Shown here: positions 50,703 through 59,773 of the stretch, in pieces | Layout of the letters: each line of letters starts with the position of its first letter | How positions within the stretch are numbered: the stretch's first letter is position 1 | Source: Azophilus sp965200465 | GTDB lineage: Bacteria > Pseudomonadota > Gammaproteobacteria > Pseudomonadales > Azotimanducaceae | Direction of reading: 5' to 3' | Length of the DNA stretch: 64,000 nucleotides | NCBI GenBank assembly: GCA_965200465.1 | Contig: OZ241358.1 | Location: 1,302,001 to 1,366,000 of the forward strand | The notes under the pieces: model-generated | Database searches by the model: none | The model's input: only the letters and a program-made list of their open reading frames with translations | What the model was told of the DNA's origin: nothing | Position numbers and translations under genes: made by a program

Positions 50703-53612
50703 TCACTCGAAGTTGTAGGACACCCGCAAGCCGATGGTGCGCGGCCGCTGCACGGTGATCACCGGCGTGTAGTGGCCGGCGATCTGCATGACCGGCGCCT
50801 CCTCGTTGTTCAGGTTGTCCACGAACAACTCGGCCATCCAGCTGTCCTTCTCCATGCCCACGGCGAGGTTGAAGGTGGTGGCGCTGGGGTTGACGAAGCG
50901 GGAACTGCGCGGCAGGCGCTCGCCGCCGGCGCCGTCGGGTATTTGCACGGTGCCGAAACTGCCCTCCTCGTACTTGAGCTTCAAGCCGGAGTAGAGGCCG
51001 CTTTGCCGAAACAGGGTGTCGTCCATGAACTCCGCGCTGCCGACCACGCCGGACACCGACTTGCCCCGGTGGTTGACGCTGGCCAGCACGTAGGCGTTCG
51101 CATCCATGGCGGGCACCCAGACGTCGTAGCGGGCGCGGAGGTTGCCGGCGAAGGAGGGCGCCAAGGGCAGGTCGCTGCCGGTGGGCACGGCGATGCCCTG
51201 CAACTGCGGGTTCAGATTGGTGAGCTCGGTGTCGAGAATGCTGAAGGCGCCGGTGAGCGTCAGGCTCTCGGTGGCGGCCCACTGGAAGTCCACGTCCAGG
51301 CCCTTGGCCTCGGCGTCCCCCACGTTCTCGATGAAGAACAGGAAGGCGACGTTCGACGGGTCGAAGCGGGACACCTGCAGGTTCTCGATGTCGGAGAAGT
51401 AGAAGGTGGCGTTGACCTGCACGGAGCGGTCGAAGAACTGGCTCTTCATGCCGAGCTCATAGCTGGTCAGGGTGTCCGTGACCGCCGCCGCCGGCACCAC
51501 GTAGTTGGCGAAAACGCCTGTCTGATTGCTTGCCAACTGCCCGGCGTTGCGGTTCTGCGCGGCCGGCCGGTAGCCGTCCGCGTAGCTGGCGAAGAACAGC
51601 ACGTCGTCCGTGGCCTGCCAATTCAGGGTGGCCTTGATGATGACGTCGGTCTCGTTGATGGAGCCGTCGGATTTGAATCCGCTGAGGTCCAAATCCCCGT
51701 TCTTGATGGCGTTGAGGGTGTTTTGGTTGCAGGAGCCAAAACCATTTGCACTGATGTAGCCTGTGGAGCAAACACTGCCCGGACTGCTTGGAATGCCGCC
51801 GCGAAACAGGTCCCGGGGCGAACCGTCGTCACCGTTGGGGCTCATGGCGTTCAGTATCACGCTGTCGTCCCCGGATTGTTTGTACTCGCCTAGGGTGCGC
51901 AGGCGGAGGGTGACGTCGTTGCTGAAGTCGTTGCCGTTGCAGCGGCCGTCCGCCGTTTCCAAGGCGTTGCCGCCGATGCCGTAGCGGCAGCCGAAGGAGA
52001 AGTTGGAGGCGCCCTGCAGCTGGGAGGTCAGGTCGTAGTAGCGGGCGCTCAAGGACGCGGAGAAGGAGTCCGTCAGGTCGAACGCAACCTCCCCGAAGAA
52101 CGCCAATTCCTCCTCCGTGCGGGTGAAGTCGTTGAAGAAGACCGTGAACGGGCTGCGCGGGCCGTCGGTGGCGTTGGCGCCGTCGGTCGGCAGGGTGGTG
52201 TTGCCGAGTTGGAAGCCATCGCCGCTGTTGTTGCCGTAGTAGTTGTTGATGTGGGCGCCGAAGGCGGGGCCGCCGGAAGCGTACTGGAAGTCCCCGATGT
52301 GGTTGGTCTCCATGTCGTTGTAGTAGATGCCGCCAAGCAGTTGCAGGCGGTTGGCCGGGTCCGTATGCACCCGCAGCTCATGGGTCATGCGCTTGTTCCT
52401 GGTGTCCTCCATGTACTGCTTGGTGGGGTCGAAGCAGTCGTTGGGAGTGCGGTCCGGGGCCGGGCCGGGCACACCGGGAACGCTGTCGTAGATGTTGCCG
52501 CTGCACAGGTAGTAGGCGATGTAGCCGCCGCCGTTGTTGTAGTGGGTGTAGTCAATGACGCTGTCCACCTCGCGCTTTAGGTAGCCGCCGGTGTAAACCA
52601 CGTCCAGGTTGGCCATGCGGCCGGTCAGGGTCCAGGCGGTCAGGCCAAATTCGTCCCGGTTGTACTCCGGGGAGAACTTGGCGGAGGATTCGTCGCCGAG
52701 GCTGGGCTCCACCGTGAAGGAGCCCTCCGTCTCCAAGGTTTGGGCGGTGTGCTGAAGCAGCGCGTTCCAGTCTTCGTTGATGTCGTAGGACAGGGCGAGG
52801 CGAGCGCCGCGGTAGGTGGCTTCGTTCCAGTTGTCCTGCACCAGGGCGTCGTTTCTGGCGGACGCCAAGGAGTCCGTGTTGTTGACCAGCAGCGGGCCGT
52901 AGCCGGCCACGTTGTTGCGGTCGATCACCTCGCCGCTGGGGGTGAAGGTGGCCGGGACGTTGTCGATCCAGCCGCCTTGGTTGTCGCTGTAAACGGCTAG
53001 GCGGGCGGCGAACTGCTCCGACACGGGCACGTTCACGTAGGCGTCCACCGCGCCGCTGTCCGCGCCGCCCTTGGTGCCGCTGTACTTGGCGTTGAAGCCG
53101 GCTTCAAAGGCCCCATGCACGGGCTTGTTGGTGATCATTCTTAGGGCGCCGGACTGGGAGCTGGCGCCGAACAGGGTGCCTTGCGGGCCGGACAGCACCT
53201 CGATGCGCTCGATGTCCGCCGAGTAAACGTCCAGGTTGCGCCCGCCGAAGGAGACGGGGTATTCATCCAGGTACAGGGCCACGCCGGGCGCCGAGCCTTG
53301 CGCCGAGGAGATGGTGACGCTGGTTTGTTCGGTGGCGCTGCCGCGGATGTAGATCTCCTTCTGGCCGGGGCCGTTGCCGGCGCTGACCACATTGGGCAGG
53401 AAGTCGATGTACTTGTCGAAGGTTTCGGCGCGCAGCTCCTTCAAGCTGTCTCCGCCGACCGCCTGCAGGGCGATGGGTATGTCCTGGGAGCTCTCCGCCC
53501 GCTTGGTGGCGGTGACGATGATCTCCTCAATCTGCTGTGCGCTGGCGACGCCGGCGGTGGAACTGGCGACGGCCGCGGAAATGGCGAGGCCGAGTTTCTT
53601 TCGCTCCCACAT
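50703..53612 (-). CDS. TonB-dependent outer-membrane receptor
   Basis: A 969-residue receptor. A signal peptide (MWERKKLGLAISAAVASSTAGVASA) precedes a TonB box region (QIEEIIVTATKR), the plug domain (to about residue 160, including LNVYSADIERIEVLSGPQGTLFGASSQSGAL) and a 22-strand-type barrel ending in the typical aromatic C-terminus VSYNFE. It resembles the large iron-complex/unknown-substrate receptors of marine gammaproteobacteria. ATG 53612 follows GGAGGG by 8 nt; a second ATG at 53630 with its own AGGA exists because an 18-bp stretch is duplicated. A terminator follows. Confidence 0.92.
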   Translation of the reverse strand: MWERKKLGLAISAAVASSTAGVASAQQIEEIIVTATKRAESSQDIPIALQAVGGDSLKELRAETFDKYIDFLPNVVSAGNGPGQKEIYIRGSATEQTSVTISSAQGSAPGVALYLDEYPVSFGGRNLDVYSADIERIEVLSGPQGTLFGASSQSGALRMITNKPVHGAFEAGFNAKYSGTKGGADSGAVDAYVNVPVSEQFAARLAVYSDNQGGWIDNVPATFTPSGEVIDRNNVAGYGPLLVNNTDSLASARNDALVQDNWNEATYRGARLALSYDINEDWNALLQHTAQTLETEGSFTVEPSLGDESSAKFSPEYNRDEFGLTAWTLTGRMANLDVVYTGGYLKREVDSVIDYTHYNNGGGYIAYYLCSGNIYDSVPGVPGPAPDRTPNDCFDPTKQYMEDTRNKRMTHELRVHTDPANRLQLLGGIYYNDMETNHIGDFQYASGGPAFGAHINNYYGNNSGDGFQLGNTTLPTDGANATDGPRSPFTVFFNDFTRTEEELAFFGEVAFDLTDSFSASLSARYYDLTSQLQGASNFSFGCRYGIGGNALETADGRCNGNDFSNDVTLRLRTLGEYKQSGDDSVILNAMSPNGDDGSPRDLFRGGIPSSPGSVCSTGYISANGFGSCNQNTLNAIKNGDLDLSGFKSDGSINETDVIIKATLNWQATDDVLFFASYADGYRPAAQNRNAGQLASNQTGVFANYVVPAAAVTDTLTSYELGMKSQFFDRSVQVNATFYFSDIENLQVSRFDPSNVAFLFFIENVGDAEAKGLDVDFQWAATESLTLTGAFSILDTELTNLNPQLQGIAVPTGSDLPLAPSFAGNLRARYDVWVPAMDANAYVLASVNHRGKSVSGVVGSAEFMDDTLFRQSGLYSGLKLKYEEGSFGTVQIPDGAGGERLPRSSRFVNPSATTFNLAVGMEKDSWMAELFVDNLNNEEAPVMQIAGHYTPVITVQRPRTIGLRVSYNFE

Positions 53613-53663
53613 GACGCTTTCCCTCCACATGACGCTTTTCCTGTTTAGGTTGGAGTGTTCACG

Positions 53664-53691
53664 AGTATAGAGCCATCTGCGCAAAAAACAA
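53664..53691 (-). promoter_or_regulatory. Possible promoter of the TonB receptor gene
   Basis: Minus-strand TTGTTT and TATACT with 16 bp between them, in an AT-rich patch about 50 bp before the start codons. The -10 is good, the -35 is weak. Confidence 0.35.
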
Positions 53692-53703
53692 CAAAAAAAG
53701 TAA

Positions 53704-54035
53704 CTAGGTTGTTTGGCCCCGCAGCCGGGCGCTGCAGAAAGCCCGGAAAAGCCTCCGGGTCGCTCGGCGGGACCGCTCGCTGTCTCCCGCAAATCCGGTG
53801 ATGCGGTCCTTGATGTAGGTGGCGTAGCTGATCTTGCTCATCTCGCCGTCGCTGACCACATCGACGCCGGCCTGCACCCGCCGCGCCACCACCGTCCGTA
53901 CGGTTTCGGCGATCACCGCATCGGCGTCCGGCCGCGGTTCGCCGCGCTCCTGGCCGACCACCGCATCGGCGACCGCCTTGGAGCGGGGCAGGCCGCCCAC
54001 ATGGGCGGTGAGAATGCGCTGGTGCCGGCTTGCAT
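53704..54035 (-). pseudogene. N-terminal stub of a MetE/epoxyalkane:CoM-transferase-like gene
   Basis: AAGGAGG stands 7 nt before ATG 54035, but after about five codons the frame must shift by one base to reach RILTAHVGGLPRSKAV, the family N-terminus (cobalamin-independent methionine synthase type). RRVQAGVDVVSDGEMSKISYATYIKDRITGF follows, and the match ends near residue 95 of an expected 350-370. Both a frameshift and a 3' truncation are present. Confidence 0.65.
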
Positions 54036-54205
54036 GGAATTTCCTCCTTGGAGGCTTGGCGGGTCGCCCTGTGCGGCTAGGTTGGCAGGCGGGCGGAACG
54101 GATGGGCTTCGGGATGGCCAAATCGCCATTGGCGGAAAGCTGAGGATGCCCTTGTTTCGGTTCCCAAGCGATTGGCGCAAGAATCCAGAAATTTTTGCCA
54201 AAGTG

Positions 54206-54338
54206 TTGACAATTTTTTGCATTCGCACTACAAAACGCCGCAATTGAAACAATGTATTGCTGTTTTCCTTACAGATCACACAGGTAGCAAAAAGGGGTAG
54301 GGAGCCCGGAAGGGAGCGCTGGTCGCTCCCTTTCTTTT
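54206..54338 (+). ncRNA. Candidate small RNA (orphan promoter-terminator unit)
   Basis: TTGACA at 54206 and TACAAA at 54229, 17 bp apart, predict a start near 54241. A strong terminator hairpin, AGGGAGCG-CTGGT-CGCTCCCT with TTTCTTTT, lies at 54311-54338. The predicted transcript is about 95-100 nt with no open reading frame or recognised RNA family, between two gene stubs. Confidence 0.4.
54311..54338 (+). terminator. Rho-independent terminator without an upstream gene
   Basis: Perfect 8-bp stem (AGGGAGCG/CGCTCCCT), 5-nt loop, then a T-rich tail. No plus-strand gene ends in the 4 kb upstream, so it serves either the candidate RNA or a lost gene. Confidence 0.75.
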
Positions 54339-54344
54339 GCCTCT

Positions 54345-54635
54345 TTTGATTCAGGTTTCTTAAAGAAGGGCGTTGCGGAAAGCGCCAAGGCCGACTTCGC
54401 CAAGGAGGTGAAGCGGGCTGTCGAGCAAATCCTCGCGGAGGTGGAAAGCGGCGGGGACAACGCTGTGCGGGCCCTGGAGCGCTTCGACAGCCGGTCGCCG
54501 GCGCAGTTCCGCCTGTTGGAGGCGGAGATCGGCGCCTGCATCGGCCGGGTGCCGAAGGCTACTTTGGAGGACATCCGCTTCTCCCAAGCGCAGATCCGCC
54601 GTTTTGCGGAAATCCAGCGGGATGCCCTGCGTGAT
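54345..54635 (+). pseudogene. Histidinol-dehydrogenase-family N-terminal fragment
   Basis: The frame reads LKKGVAESAKADFAKEVKRA, QILAEVESGGDNAVRALERFD and FSQAQIRRFAEIQRDAL, the N-terminal region of HisD-like enzymes (the LKKG start resembles sulfopropanediol-dehydrogenase relatives), then ceases to match at about 54630. There is no start codon and the catalytic domain is gone. The frame happens to run on into the lipoprotein gene. Confidence 0.6.
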
Positions 54636-54836
54636 GGATGGATGCGGTGGGTCCCAAGTGCTTCGGCTTCGACTTCACCCCCTTGGCGGATTTGGGGCGT
54701 CTGCGCCAACCGCTTGGCCGGTGACTTGGCGCCCATGCCGGGCAGGGTCGGCTGTTGCCGCCAACTTGGCGCGGTTAAACTTGGCGCAATGGCTTGGTTG
54801 CACCATGTTCAACAACGGATTGACGGGGACATGCTT

Positions 54837-56042
54837 ATGAAGACGCTGAAAGGCTGGTGGGTGGCGTGGCTGGCTTTGCTCTTGCTGGCGGCGGGATGCT
54901 CCGGCGGGGACGGCGGGGCGGACGCCGAGGGCGGCGGCGCGGCTTCCGTGCGTGGCCTGACGGATGGCGAAATCGTCTTGGGCACCTATACGGATCTGTC
55001 CGGCCCCACCGCCATCTGGGGAGTGGGGGCCACCAACGGCGCCCGGATGCGCTTCGATGAGGTCAACGCCGCCGGCGGCGTGCATGGCCGCACGATTCGC
55101 TATGTGGTGGAGGACATGTCCTACCAACTGCCCAAGGCCATGCAGGCTTTCAACAAGCTGGTCAACCGGGACCGGATATTCGCCATGCTGCTGGCCGTGG
55201 GCACGCCGATGAACAACGCCATCATGCCGCAGCAGTTCGCCGCTGGCGTGCCCAACCTCTTTCCCATCAGCGGCGGGCGGCAGATGGTGGAGCCCTTCCA
55301 CCGCATGAAGTTCGCGCAGCGCGGCATCTACTACAACGAGGTGCGCGCCGGGGTGAAGTACTTCGTGGAGCAGGAGGGCAAGCGCAGCATCTGCATCATC
55401 CACCACGACTCCGAGTACGGCCAGGAAATCGTTGACGCCACCGAGGAGCAGGCCGCCGCGCTGGGCATGGAGGTGGTGGCGCGGGCGGCGCACAAGCCCA
55501 CGGAAAGCGAGTTCACCGCCGCGGTGCTGCGGCTCAAGCAGGCCGGCTGCGACCTGGTGACCATGGCCACGGTCCATAGAGACACCATTCTCATCCTGGA
55601 CACCGCCCACAAGATGGGTTGGGAGGGGGTCGCCTGGGTGGGCAACAACGCCGCCTACGGGCAGGTCATCGCCGATTGCAAGGGCTGCGACGGCTACTAC
55701 GCCTTCGTTCACATGGCGAAGATCTATCCCGAGGACGACAAGCCCCCGCCAGTGCAGGCCTGGTGGGACGGCTACATGGCCCGCTACGATGCGGAGCCGG
55801 ACTTGGCGGCCATGGAGGGCTACCGCGCCGCGGACCTGACCGTGATGGCGCTCGAACGGGCCGGGCGGGAGTTGACTGTCGATGCTTTGGTTGCCGCCTT
55901 GGAGTCCATTGCCGACTACCGGGACATCTTCGGCTATCGTCTGTCCTTCTCCCCGGAAAACCATGAGGGCGTTCACGAGAGTGTGCTTTCCCAAGTGCGC
56001 GACGGCCGCTTCGTCGTGTTGGCGGAATCCGTCACCTACTGA
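54837..56042 (+). CDS. LivK-type ABC transporter substrate-binding lipoprotein
   Basis: A 401-residue periplasmic binding protein of the branched-chain amino acid/amide type. The lipobox LLAAGC puts the lipidated cysteine at residue 21. GEIVLGTYTDLSGPTAIWG is the usual first strand, and the HHDSEYGQEIVDATEEQAAALGMEVV segment marks the second lobe. GGGGA lies 8 nt before ATG 54837. It may serve the LivHMGF system 10 kb away, since that operon has no binding protein of its own (inference). Confidence 0.88.
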   Translation: MKTLKGWWVAWLALLLLAAGCSGGDGGADAEGGGAASVRGLTDGEIVLGTYTDLSGPTAIWGVGATNGARMRFDEVNAAGGVHGRTIRYVVEDMSYQLPKAMQAFNKLVNRDRIFAMLLAVGTPMNNAIMPQQFAAGVPNLFPISGGRQMVEPFHRMKFAQRGIYYNEVRAGVKYFVEQEGKRSICIIHHDSEYGQEIVDATEEQAAALGMEVVARAAHKPTESEFTAAVLRLKQAGCDLVTMATVHRDTILILDTAHKMGWEGVAWVGNNAAYGQVIADCKGCDGYYAFVHMAKIYPEDDKPPPVQAWWDGYMARYDAEPDLAAMEGYRAADLTVMALERAGRELTVDALVAALESIADYRDIFGYRLSFSPENHEGVHESVLSQVRDGRFVVLAESVTY

Positions 56043-56150
56043 GCGCCCGCCTGCCGTTGGCGCCGGGCGCGAATGCTCCTCATGAGTCTCCCGCGCATTT
56101 TTCGCCGCCTTTGCCGGCCGACGTTCTTCGTGCCTTGGGAGCGCTAGGAC

Positions 56151-57386
56151 TTGCGCACGCTGCTCTACCAATGCAGCGCCGGCATCGGCGGCGACATGCA
56201 CCTTGCGGCGATGGTCGATTTGGGGGTGCCGGAAGCCGTGCTGCGGGACGGTTTGCAGCGGCTGCCCTGCGCCGACGAGTTCGCCCTTGAATTTAAGCGG
56301 TCCAAGAAAATGGGCATTTCGGGGTTGCAAGTGCAGGTGCGGGACTTGGGAGCAGGGGAGGGCGCCGCAGGGAAGGCGGCCGCGGCTGAGGGGAAGCCCT
56401 CCGGCCATCGCCATTATGCGGACATTCTGCAGCTCTTGGACGCCGCCGACCTAGCCCCCGGCGTGGCCGCCCACGCCAAAGCGATCTTCGCGGAGGTTGC
56501 GGTTGCCGAGGCTAAGATTCACGACATTCCCGTCGAGCGGGTGCATTTCCATGAAGTCGGCGCCCTGGACTCCATCGTCGATGTGGTGGGCGCGGCCATC
56601 TGCCTTGAGCATCTGCAGGTGGACCAGGTGCTTTGCGGCCTAGTCGAGTTGGGCGGCGGCTTCGTCGATTGCACCCACGGACGGTTGCCGGTGCCGGCCC
56701 CGGCCACCCAGGAAATCCTCAAGGGTGTGCCCTGCTCCTACGGCGGGGTTGCAGGGGAGGCCACCACTCCCACGGGCGCCGCCATCCTGAAGGCGGCGGT
56801 GGACCGCTTCGAGCCGCCGCGTGACTTCAGCCTGCAGGCCATCGGCTACGGCTTGGGCACCAAGGACTTCCAAATTCCCAATGTGCTGCGCTTGGCCTTG
56901 GGCGAGTGCGCATTGGCGGCGGTTGGTCGGAGCGCCGCCGCGCACGTCAAGATCGAAGCCAACATCGACGACATGAGCCCGGAAGCCTATGAACCGCTGC
57001 TCGAGCATCTGCTGGCCGCCGGCGCCGACGACGTTTACGTCACGCCCATCGTCATGAAGAAGTCCCGTCCGGCCATCAAACTAGCGGTGCTGTGCGAGGC
57101 GGGCAGGGCGGACGCCTTGGCGGACGCCGTGCTCAACCGCTCCACCACCATCGGCCTGCGGGTGCTGCCCTTCGAGAAGCGTACACTGCCCCGGCGCACC
57201 GAGACTGTGGAAACCGAGTTCGGGCTGGTGCGGGTCAAGGTGGTGGTGCAGCCGGACGGCCAGCGCCGCTGGAAGTCAGAGTTCGAGGACGTGCGGCGCA
57301 TCGCCGAAGAGACCGGGCTTGACTATTTGCAGGCCAAGGCGGCCTTGGACTTGCGGATCGCGCAATCCCTCGGTGGTGAAACATGA
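56151..57386 (+). CDS. larC: LarC, nickel-pincer cofactor nickel insertion protein
   Basis: A 411-residue LarC/DUF111 protein. It opens with the family start YQCSAGIGGDMHLAAMVDLGVP and holds the histidine-rich stretch HDIPVERVHFHEVGALDSIVDVVG, GGGFVDCTHGRLPVPAPAT and IEANIDDMSPEAYE. LarC uses CTP to put nickel into the pyridinium thiocarboxylate pincer cofactor of lactate racemase. It is a single uninterrupted frame, without the programmed frameshift seen in some species. larA, larB and larE are not in this window. The start is TTG 56151, with GGGAG 8 nt upstream. Confidence 0.9.
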   Translation: MRTLLYQCSAGIGGDMHLAAMVDLGVPEAVLRDGLQRLPCADEFALEFKRSKKMGISGLQVQVRDLGAGEGAAGKAAAAEGKPSGHRHYADILQLLDAADLAPGVAAHAKAIFAEVAVAEAKIHDIPVERVHFHEVGALDSIVDVVGAAICLEHLQVDQVLCGLVELGGGFVDCTHGRLPVPAPATQEILKGVPCSYGGVAGEATTPTGAAILKAAVDRFEPPRDFSLQAIGYGLGTKDFQIPNVLRLALGECALAAVGRSAAAHVKIEANIDDMSPEAYEPLLEHLLAAGADDVYVTPIVMKKSRPAIKLAVLCEAGRADALADAVLNRSTTIGLRVLPFEKRTLPRRTETVETEFGLVRVKVVVQPDGQRRWKSEFEDVRRIAEETGLDYLQAKAALDLRIAQSLGGET

Positions 57387-57398
57387 ACTCCTTTCGGC

Positions 57399-57450
57399 AA
57401 AAAAGGCCCCAACATCCCGCATTCCAGGGTTAAGGCATCAGGTTGGGGCT
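57399..57450 (-). terminator. Rho-independent terminator of the methyltransferase-thiolase operon
   Basis: Minus-strand GCCCCAAC and GTTGGGGC (57442-57449 and 57406-57413) form a stem with a 28-nt loop, followed by CTTTTTT. It lies just beyond the methyltransferase stop. Confidence 0.65.
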
Positions 57451-57456
57451 GGTCGG

Positions 57457-58065
57457 TCAGCGGGTGGCCACGCCGTGGGTCATGAAGGTGGCGAACTTGG
57501 GGCCGGGCACCTCGCTGGTGCGGGTCTCCAACAGTTTGAAGCCGGCCCCCTGCAGCAGAAGCGTCGGCTGCCGGGTGAGGTGGCAGCCGCCGCCGATGCG
57601 CTTCCACAGCGGCTCCAAGGCCCGCTGCCAATGCACTATTCCGGCCTCAGGCGACAGGCCGTGCTCAATGAAGTGGAAACGGCCGGCCGGCTTCAGCACC
57701 CGGCGCATCTCGGCCAGCGCCCGATAGACGTTGGGGATGCTGCATAGGGTCCAGGTGCAGACGATGCTGTCGAACTCCCCGGTCGGGGCGGGGATCTCCT
57801 CGCCGGACGCCTGCAGGATGCGCACCTCCGCCTTGCTCTCGGCGGCGCGTGCGGCGGCCTTTTCGGTGAGTTCCGGGGCGGGGTCCAGGCCGGTGACGGA
57901 ATCCGCTTCCTGGTAGTGCGGCAGGTTGTGGCCGGTGCCGATGCCAATCTCCAGCACCTTGCCCTTCGCCTTGGGAACGTATTGCTCGCGCAGTTCGGCC
58001 ATGGGCGGCAAGCCGCAGCAGAAGTCGATCATGCGCGGCAGAACGTATTTTGCGTACAGGCCCAT
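57457..58065 (-). CDS. Class I SAM-dependent methyltransferase (UbiE/METTL7-like)
   Basis: A 202-residue methyltransferase. Motif I VLEIGIGTGHNLPHY, post-I SVTGLDPAPE, motif II FDSIVCTWTLCSIPN and motif III LKPAGRFHFIEHG are clear; the YAKYVLPRMIDFCCGLP start resembles METTL7-type thiol or small-molecule methyltransferases. It lies 7 bp behind the thiolase gene on the same strand and ends the cluster. Confidence 0.85.
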   Translation of the reverse strand: MGLYAKYVLPRMIDFCCGLPPMAELREQYVPKAKGKVLEIGIGTGHNLPHYQEADSVTGLDPAPELTEKAAARAAESKAEVRILQASGEEIPAPTGEFDSIVCTWTLCSIPNVYRALAEMRRVLKPAGRFHFIEHGLSPEAGIVHWQRALEPLWKRIGGGCHLTRQPTLLLQGAGFKLLETRTSEVPGPKFATFMTHGVATR

Positions 58066-58072
58066 GCGCCGC

Positions 58073-59215
58073 TCAGTTGGTCATGATGGTCACGCCGCTT
58101 AGGCCCGGCGCCCCATAAACATGCGTGTAGCCGGTCTTGGGGTTGTTCGGCACCTGCCGCTCCCCGGCCTCGCCGCGCAACTGCAGGCAGATTTCATAGA
58201 CCTGCCGCAGCCCGGAGGCGCCCACCGGCTCGCCGTTGGCCATGCAGCCGCCGTCGGTGTTGACCGGCAGTTTGCCGTCTATTTCCGTGTGGCCCTCGCG
58301 CAGCCACTGCTCCTGGTCGCCGTCCTGGCAGAAGCCGTTTTCGGCCATGTGCATGATCTCCGCGCCGGACTCAGTGTCCTGCAGCTGGGCCACGTCAATG
58401 TCCTCCGGGCCAATGCCGGCCATCTCGAAGGCCGCCGCGGAGGCCTGGACCGTGGGCGCCGGCGCCCGCTCCAGCGCCTGGGACTGGGAGAACACCTCAA
58501 AGGAGCCGAACTGCCGGGTCTTCACGGACACCGCCTTTAGGAACACCGGCTTGGAGGCGTATTGGCCGGCCTTGTCCGCCCGGCACAGAATCATGGCGCA
58601 GGCGCCCTCCGCCGGGGAGCAGAACATGTACTTGCGCAGGGGATGGCAAACCATTTGCGAACTGGCCACGTCCTCGTAGCTGAACGCCTTGCGCCGCCAA
58701 GCGTTGGGGTTCTTGGCGCCGTTCCTGTAGTTCTTCACGGCCACCCGAATCAGCGCGTCTTCGCTGATGTCGTATTCGTGCATGTAGCGCTGGATCTTCA
58801 TGCCGAAGAACTGCGGCGTCAGCGCCATGCCGATGTCCCCGTACCACTTGCCGAGGCCGCTGGCCTCCGGGTTGACGGTGAAGGCGCCCCTAGGGTGCTT
58901 GTCGAAGCCCACGGCCATGCCGATGTCGAACATGCCGGACTGAATGGCCATGTAGGCGGACTGCAGGGCGCTGCCGCCGGTGGCGCAGCCGTTCGAGACG
59001 TTGATGAACTGCAGGCCCGTCAAGCCCAGCTTGGAGACCATGGAGTCCGCGTTGCCGGCGGCGGCGGAGCCGCCGTAGGCGAACTGCATGTCCGCCCAGT
59101 CCAAGCCCACGTCCTGCAACGCCTCGCGGGCGGCTTGGACCCCTTGCTCCAAGCCGGTGACGCCCTCCGTGCGCCCGAAGGGGTGAATGCCGATGCCGAT
59201 GATTGCCACTTCCAC
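58073..59215 (-). CDS. Thiolase-family protein (SCP-x / lipid-transfer type)
   Basis: A 380-residue thiolase-fold enzyme. The nucleophile Cys77 is in NVSNGCATGGSAL. The C-terminal catalytic loop reads NGEPVGASGLRQ, where classic thiolases have GHPxGAxG, so the usual histidine is replaced by glutamate as in SCP-x-type lipid-transfer proteins. GTG 59215 follows GAGGAGC. It is paired with a DUF35 protein, the standard partner of this branch, pointing to side-chain shortening of sterols or branched acyl-CoAs (inference). Confidence 0.88.
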   Translation of the reverse strand: MEVAIIGIGIHPFGRTEGVTGLEQGVQAAREALQDVGLDWADMQFAYGGSAAAGNADSMVSKLGLTGLQFINVSNGCATGGSALQSAYMAIQSGMFDIGMAVGFDKHPRGAFTVNPEASGLGKWYGDIGMALTPQFFGMKIQRYMHEYDISEDALIRVAVKNYRNGAKNPNAWRRKAFSYEDVASSQMVCHPLRKYMFCSPAEGACAMILCRADKAGQYASKPVFLKAVSVKTRQFGSFEVFSQSQALERAPAPTVQASAAAFEMAGIGPEDIDVAQLQDTESGAEIMHMAENGFCQDGDQEQWLREGHTEIDGKLPVNTDGGCMANGEPVGASGLRQVYEICLQLRGEAGERQVPNNPKTGYTHVYGAPGLSGVTIMTN

Positions 59216-59243
59216 TGTTTTTGCTCCTCAAAAGGATTGGTGA

Positions 59244-59684
59244 TCAGATCTCGTCCGCCGGGCTGAAGAAGTAGGCGATGACGTCCTTGCCGTCCCGCTC
59301 GATGTACTTCTCCACCACCAGCTCCATGTCCATGCCGATGCGCAGTTTGGAGAGGTCCTTGGTTTTGATGCGCGTCTCCACCCGCACCTGCTCAGGCAAC
59401 TCCACATAGCCCACTCCAAAGCCCTTGAAGGTCTCCGGGGTCTCCGGGCCTTCGTAGGGCGGGCGGTTGGGCGGGAAGCCCTGCACGGTCCAAGTCCAGA
59501 GCTTGCCGCGGCGCTCTATCTCGATGGTTTCGGTGGCTTCCCCGCAGCAGGCAGGGCAGCCGCCTTGGGCGGGAAAGGTGACCACGCCGCAGCTTTGGCA
59601 CCTGCTGCCAAGCAGCCGCGGGTCATTGGACGGCCAAGTGAACAGGCCCTCCGCGATTGGAACCTGATCGGCGACGCTCGCCAT
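59244..59684 (-). CDS. DUF35 (zinc-ribbon / OB-fold) acyl-CoA-binding partner of thiolase
   Basis: A 146-residue protein with a four-cysteine zinc ribbon (SRCQSCGVVTFPAQGGCPAC) and an OB-fold (GKLWTWTVQGFPPN...FGVGYVELPEQVRVETRI). DUF35 proteins form complexes with SCP-x-type thiolases, which is the next gene 28 bp downstream. GGGGGAAG lies before ATG 59684. Confidence 0.9.
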   Translation of the reverse strand: MASVADQVPIAEGLFTWPSNDPRLLGSRCQSCGVVTFPAQGGCPACCGEATETIEIERRGKLWTWTVQGFPPNRPPYEGPETPETFKGFGVGYVELPEQVRVETRIKTKDLSKLRIGMDMELVVEKYIERDGKDVIAYFFSPADEI

Positions 59685-59773
59685 CTGTCTTCCCCCGAAT
59701 GAAATACCGGCTAGGCTGACTGTTTTAACCGATTCGGCGATGCACTGGAAGCCCTTTGCGCGAGTCTTGCGGG

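Noticed and set aside
54675..56414. 579-residue open frame antisense to the LivK-type lipoprotein
   Set aside because: Histidine/glycine-rich shadow of a gene with a lipobox and periplasmic-binding-protein motifs.
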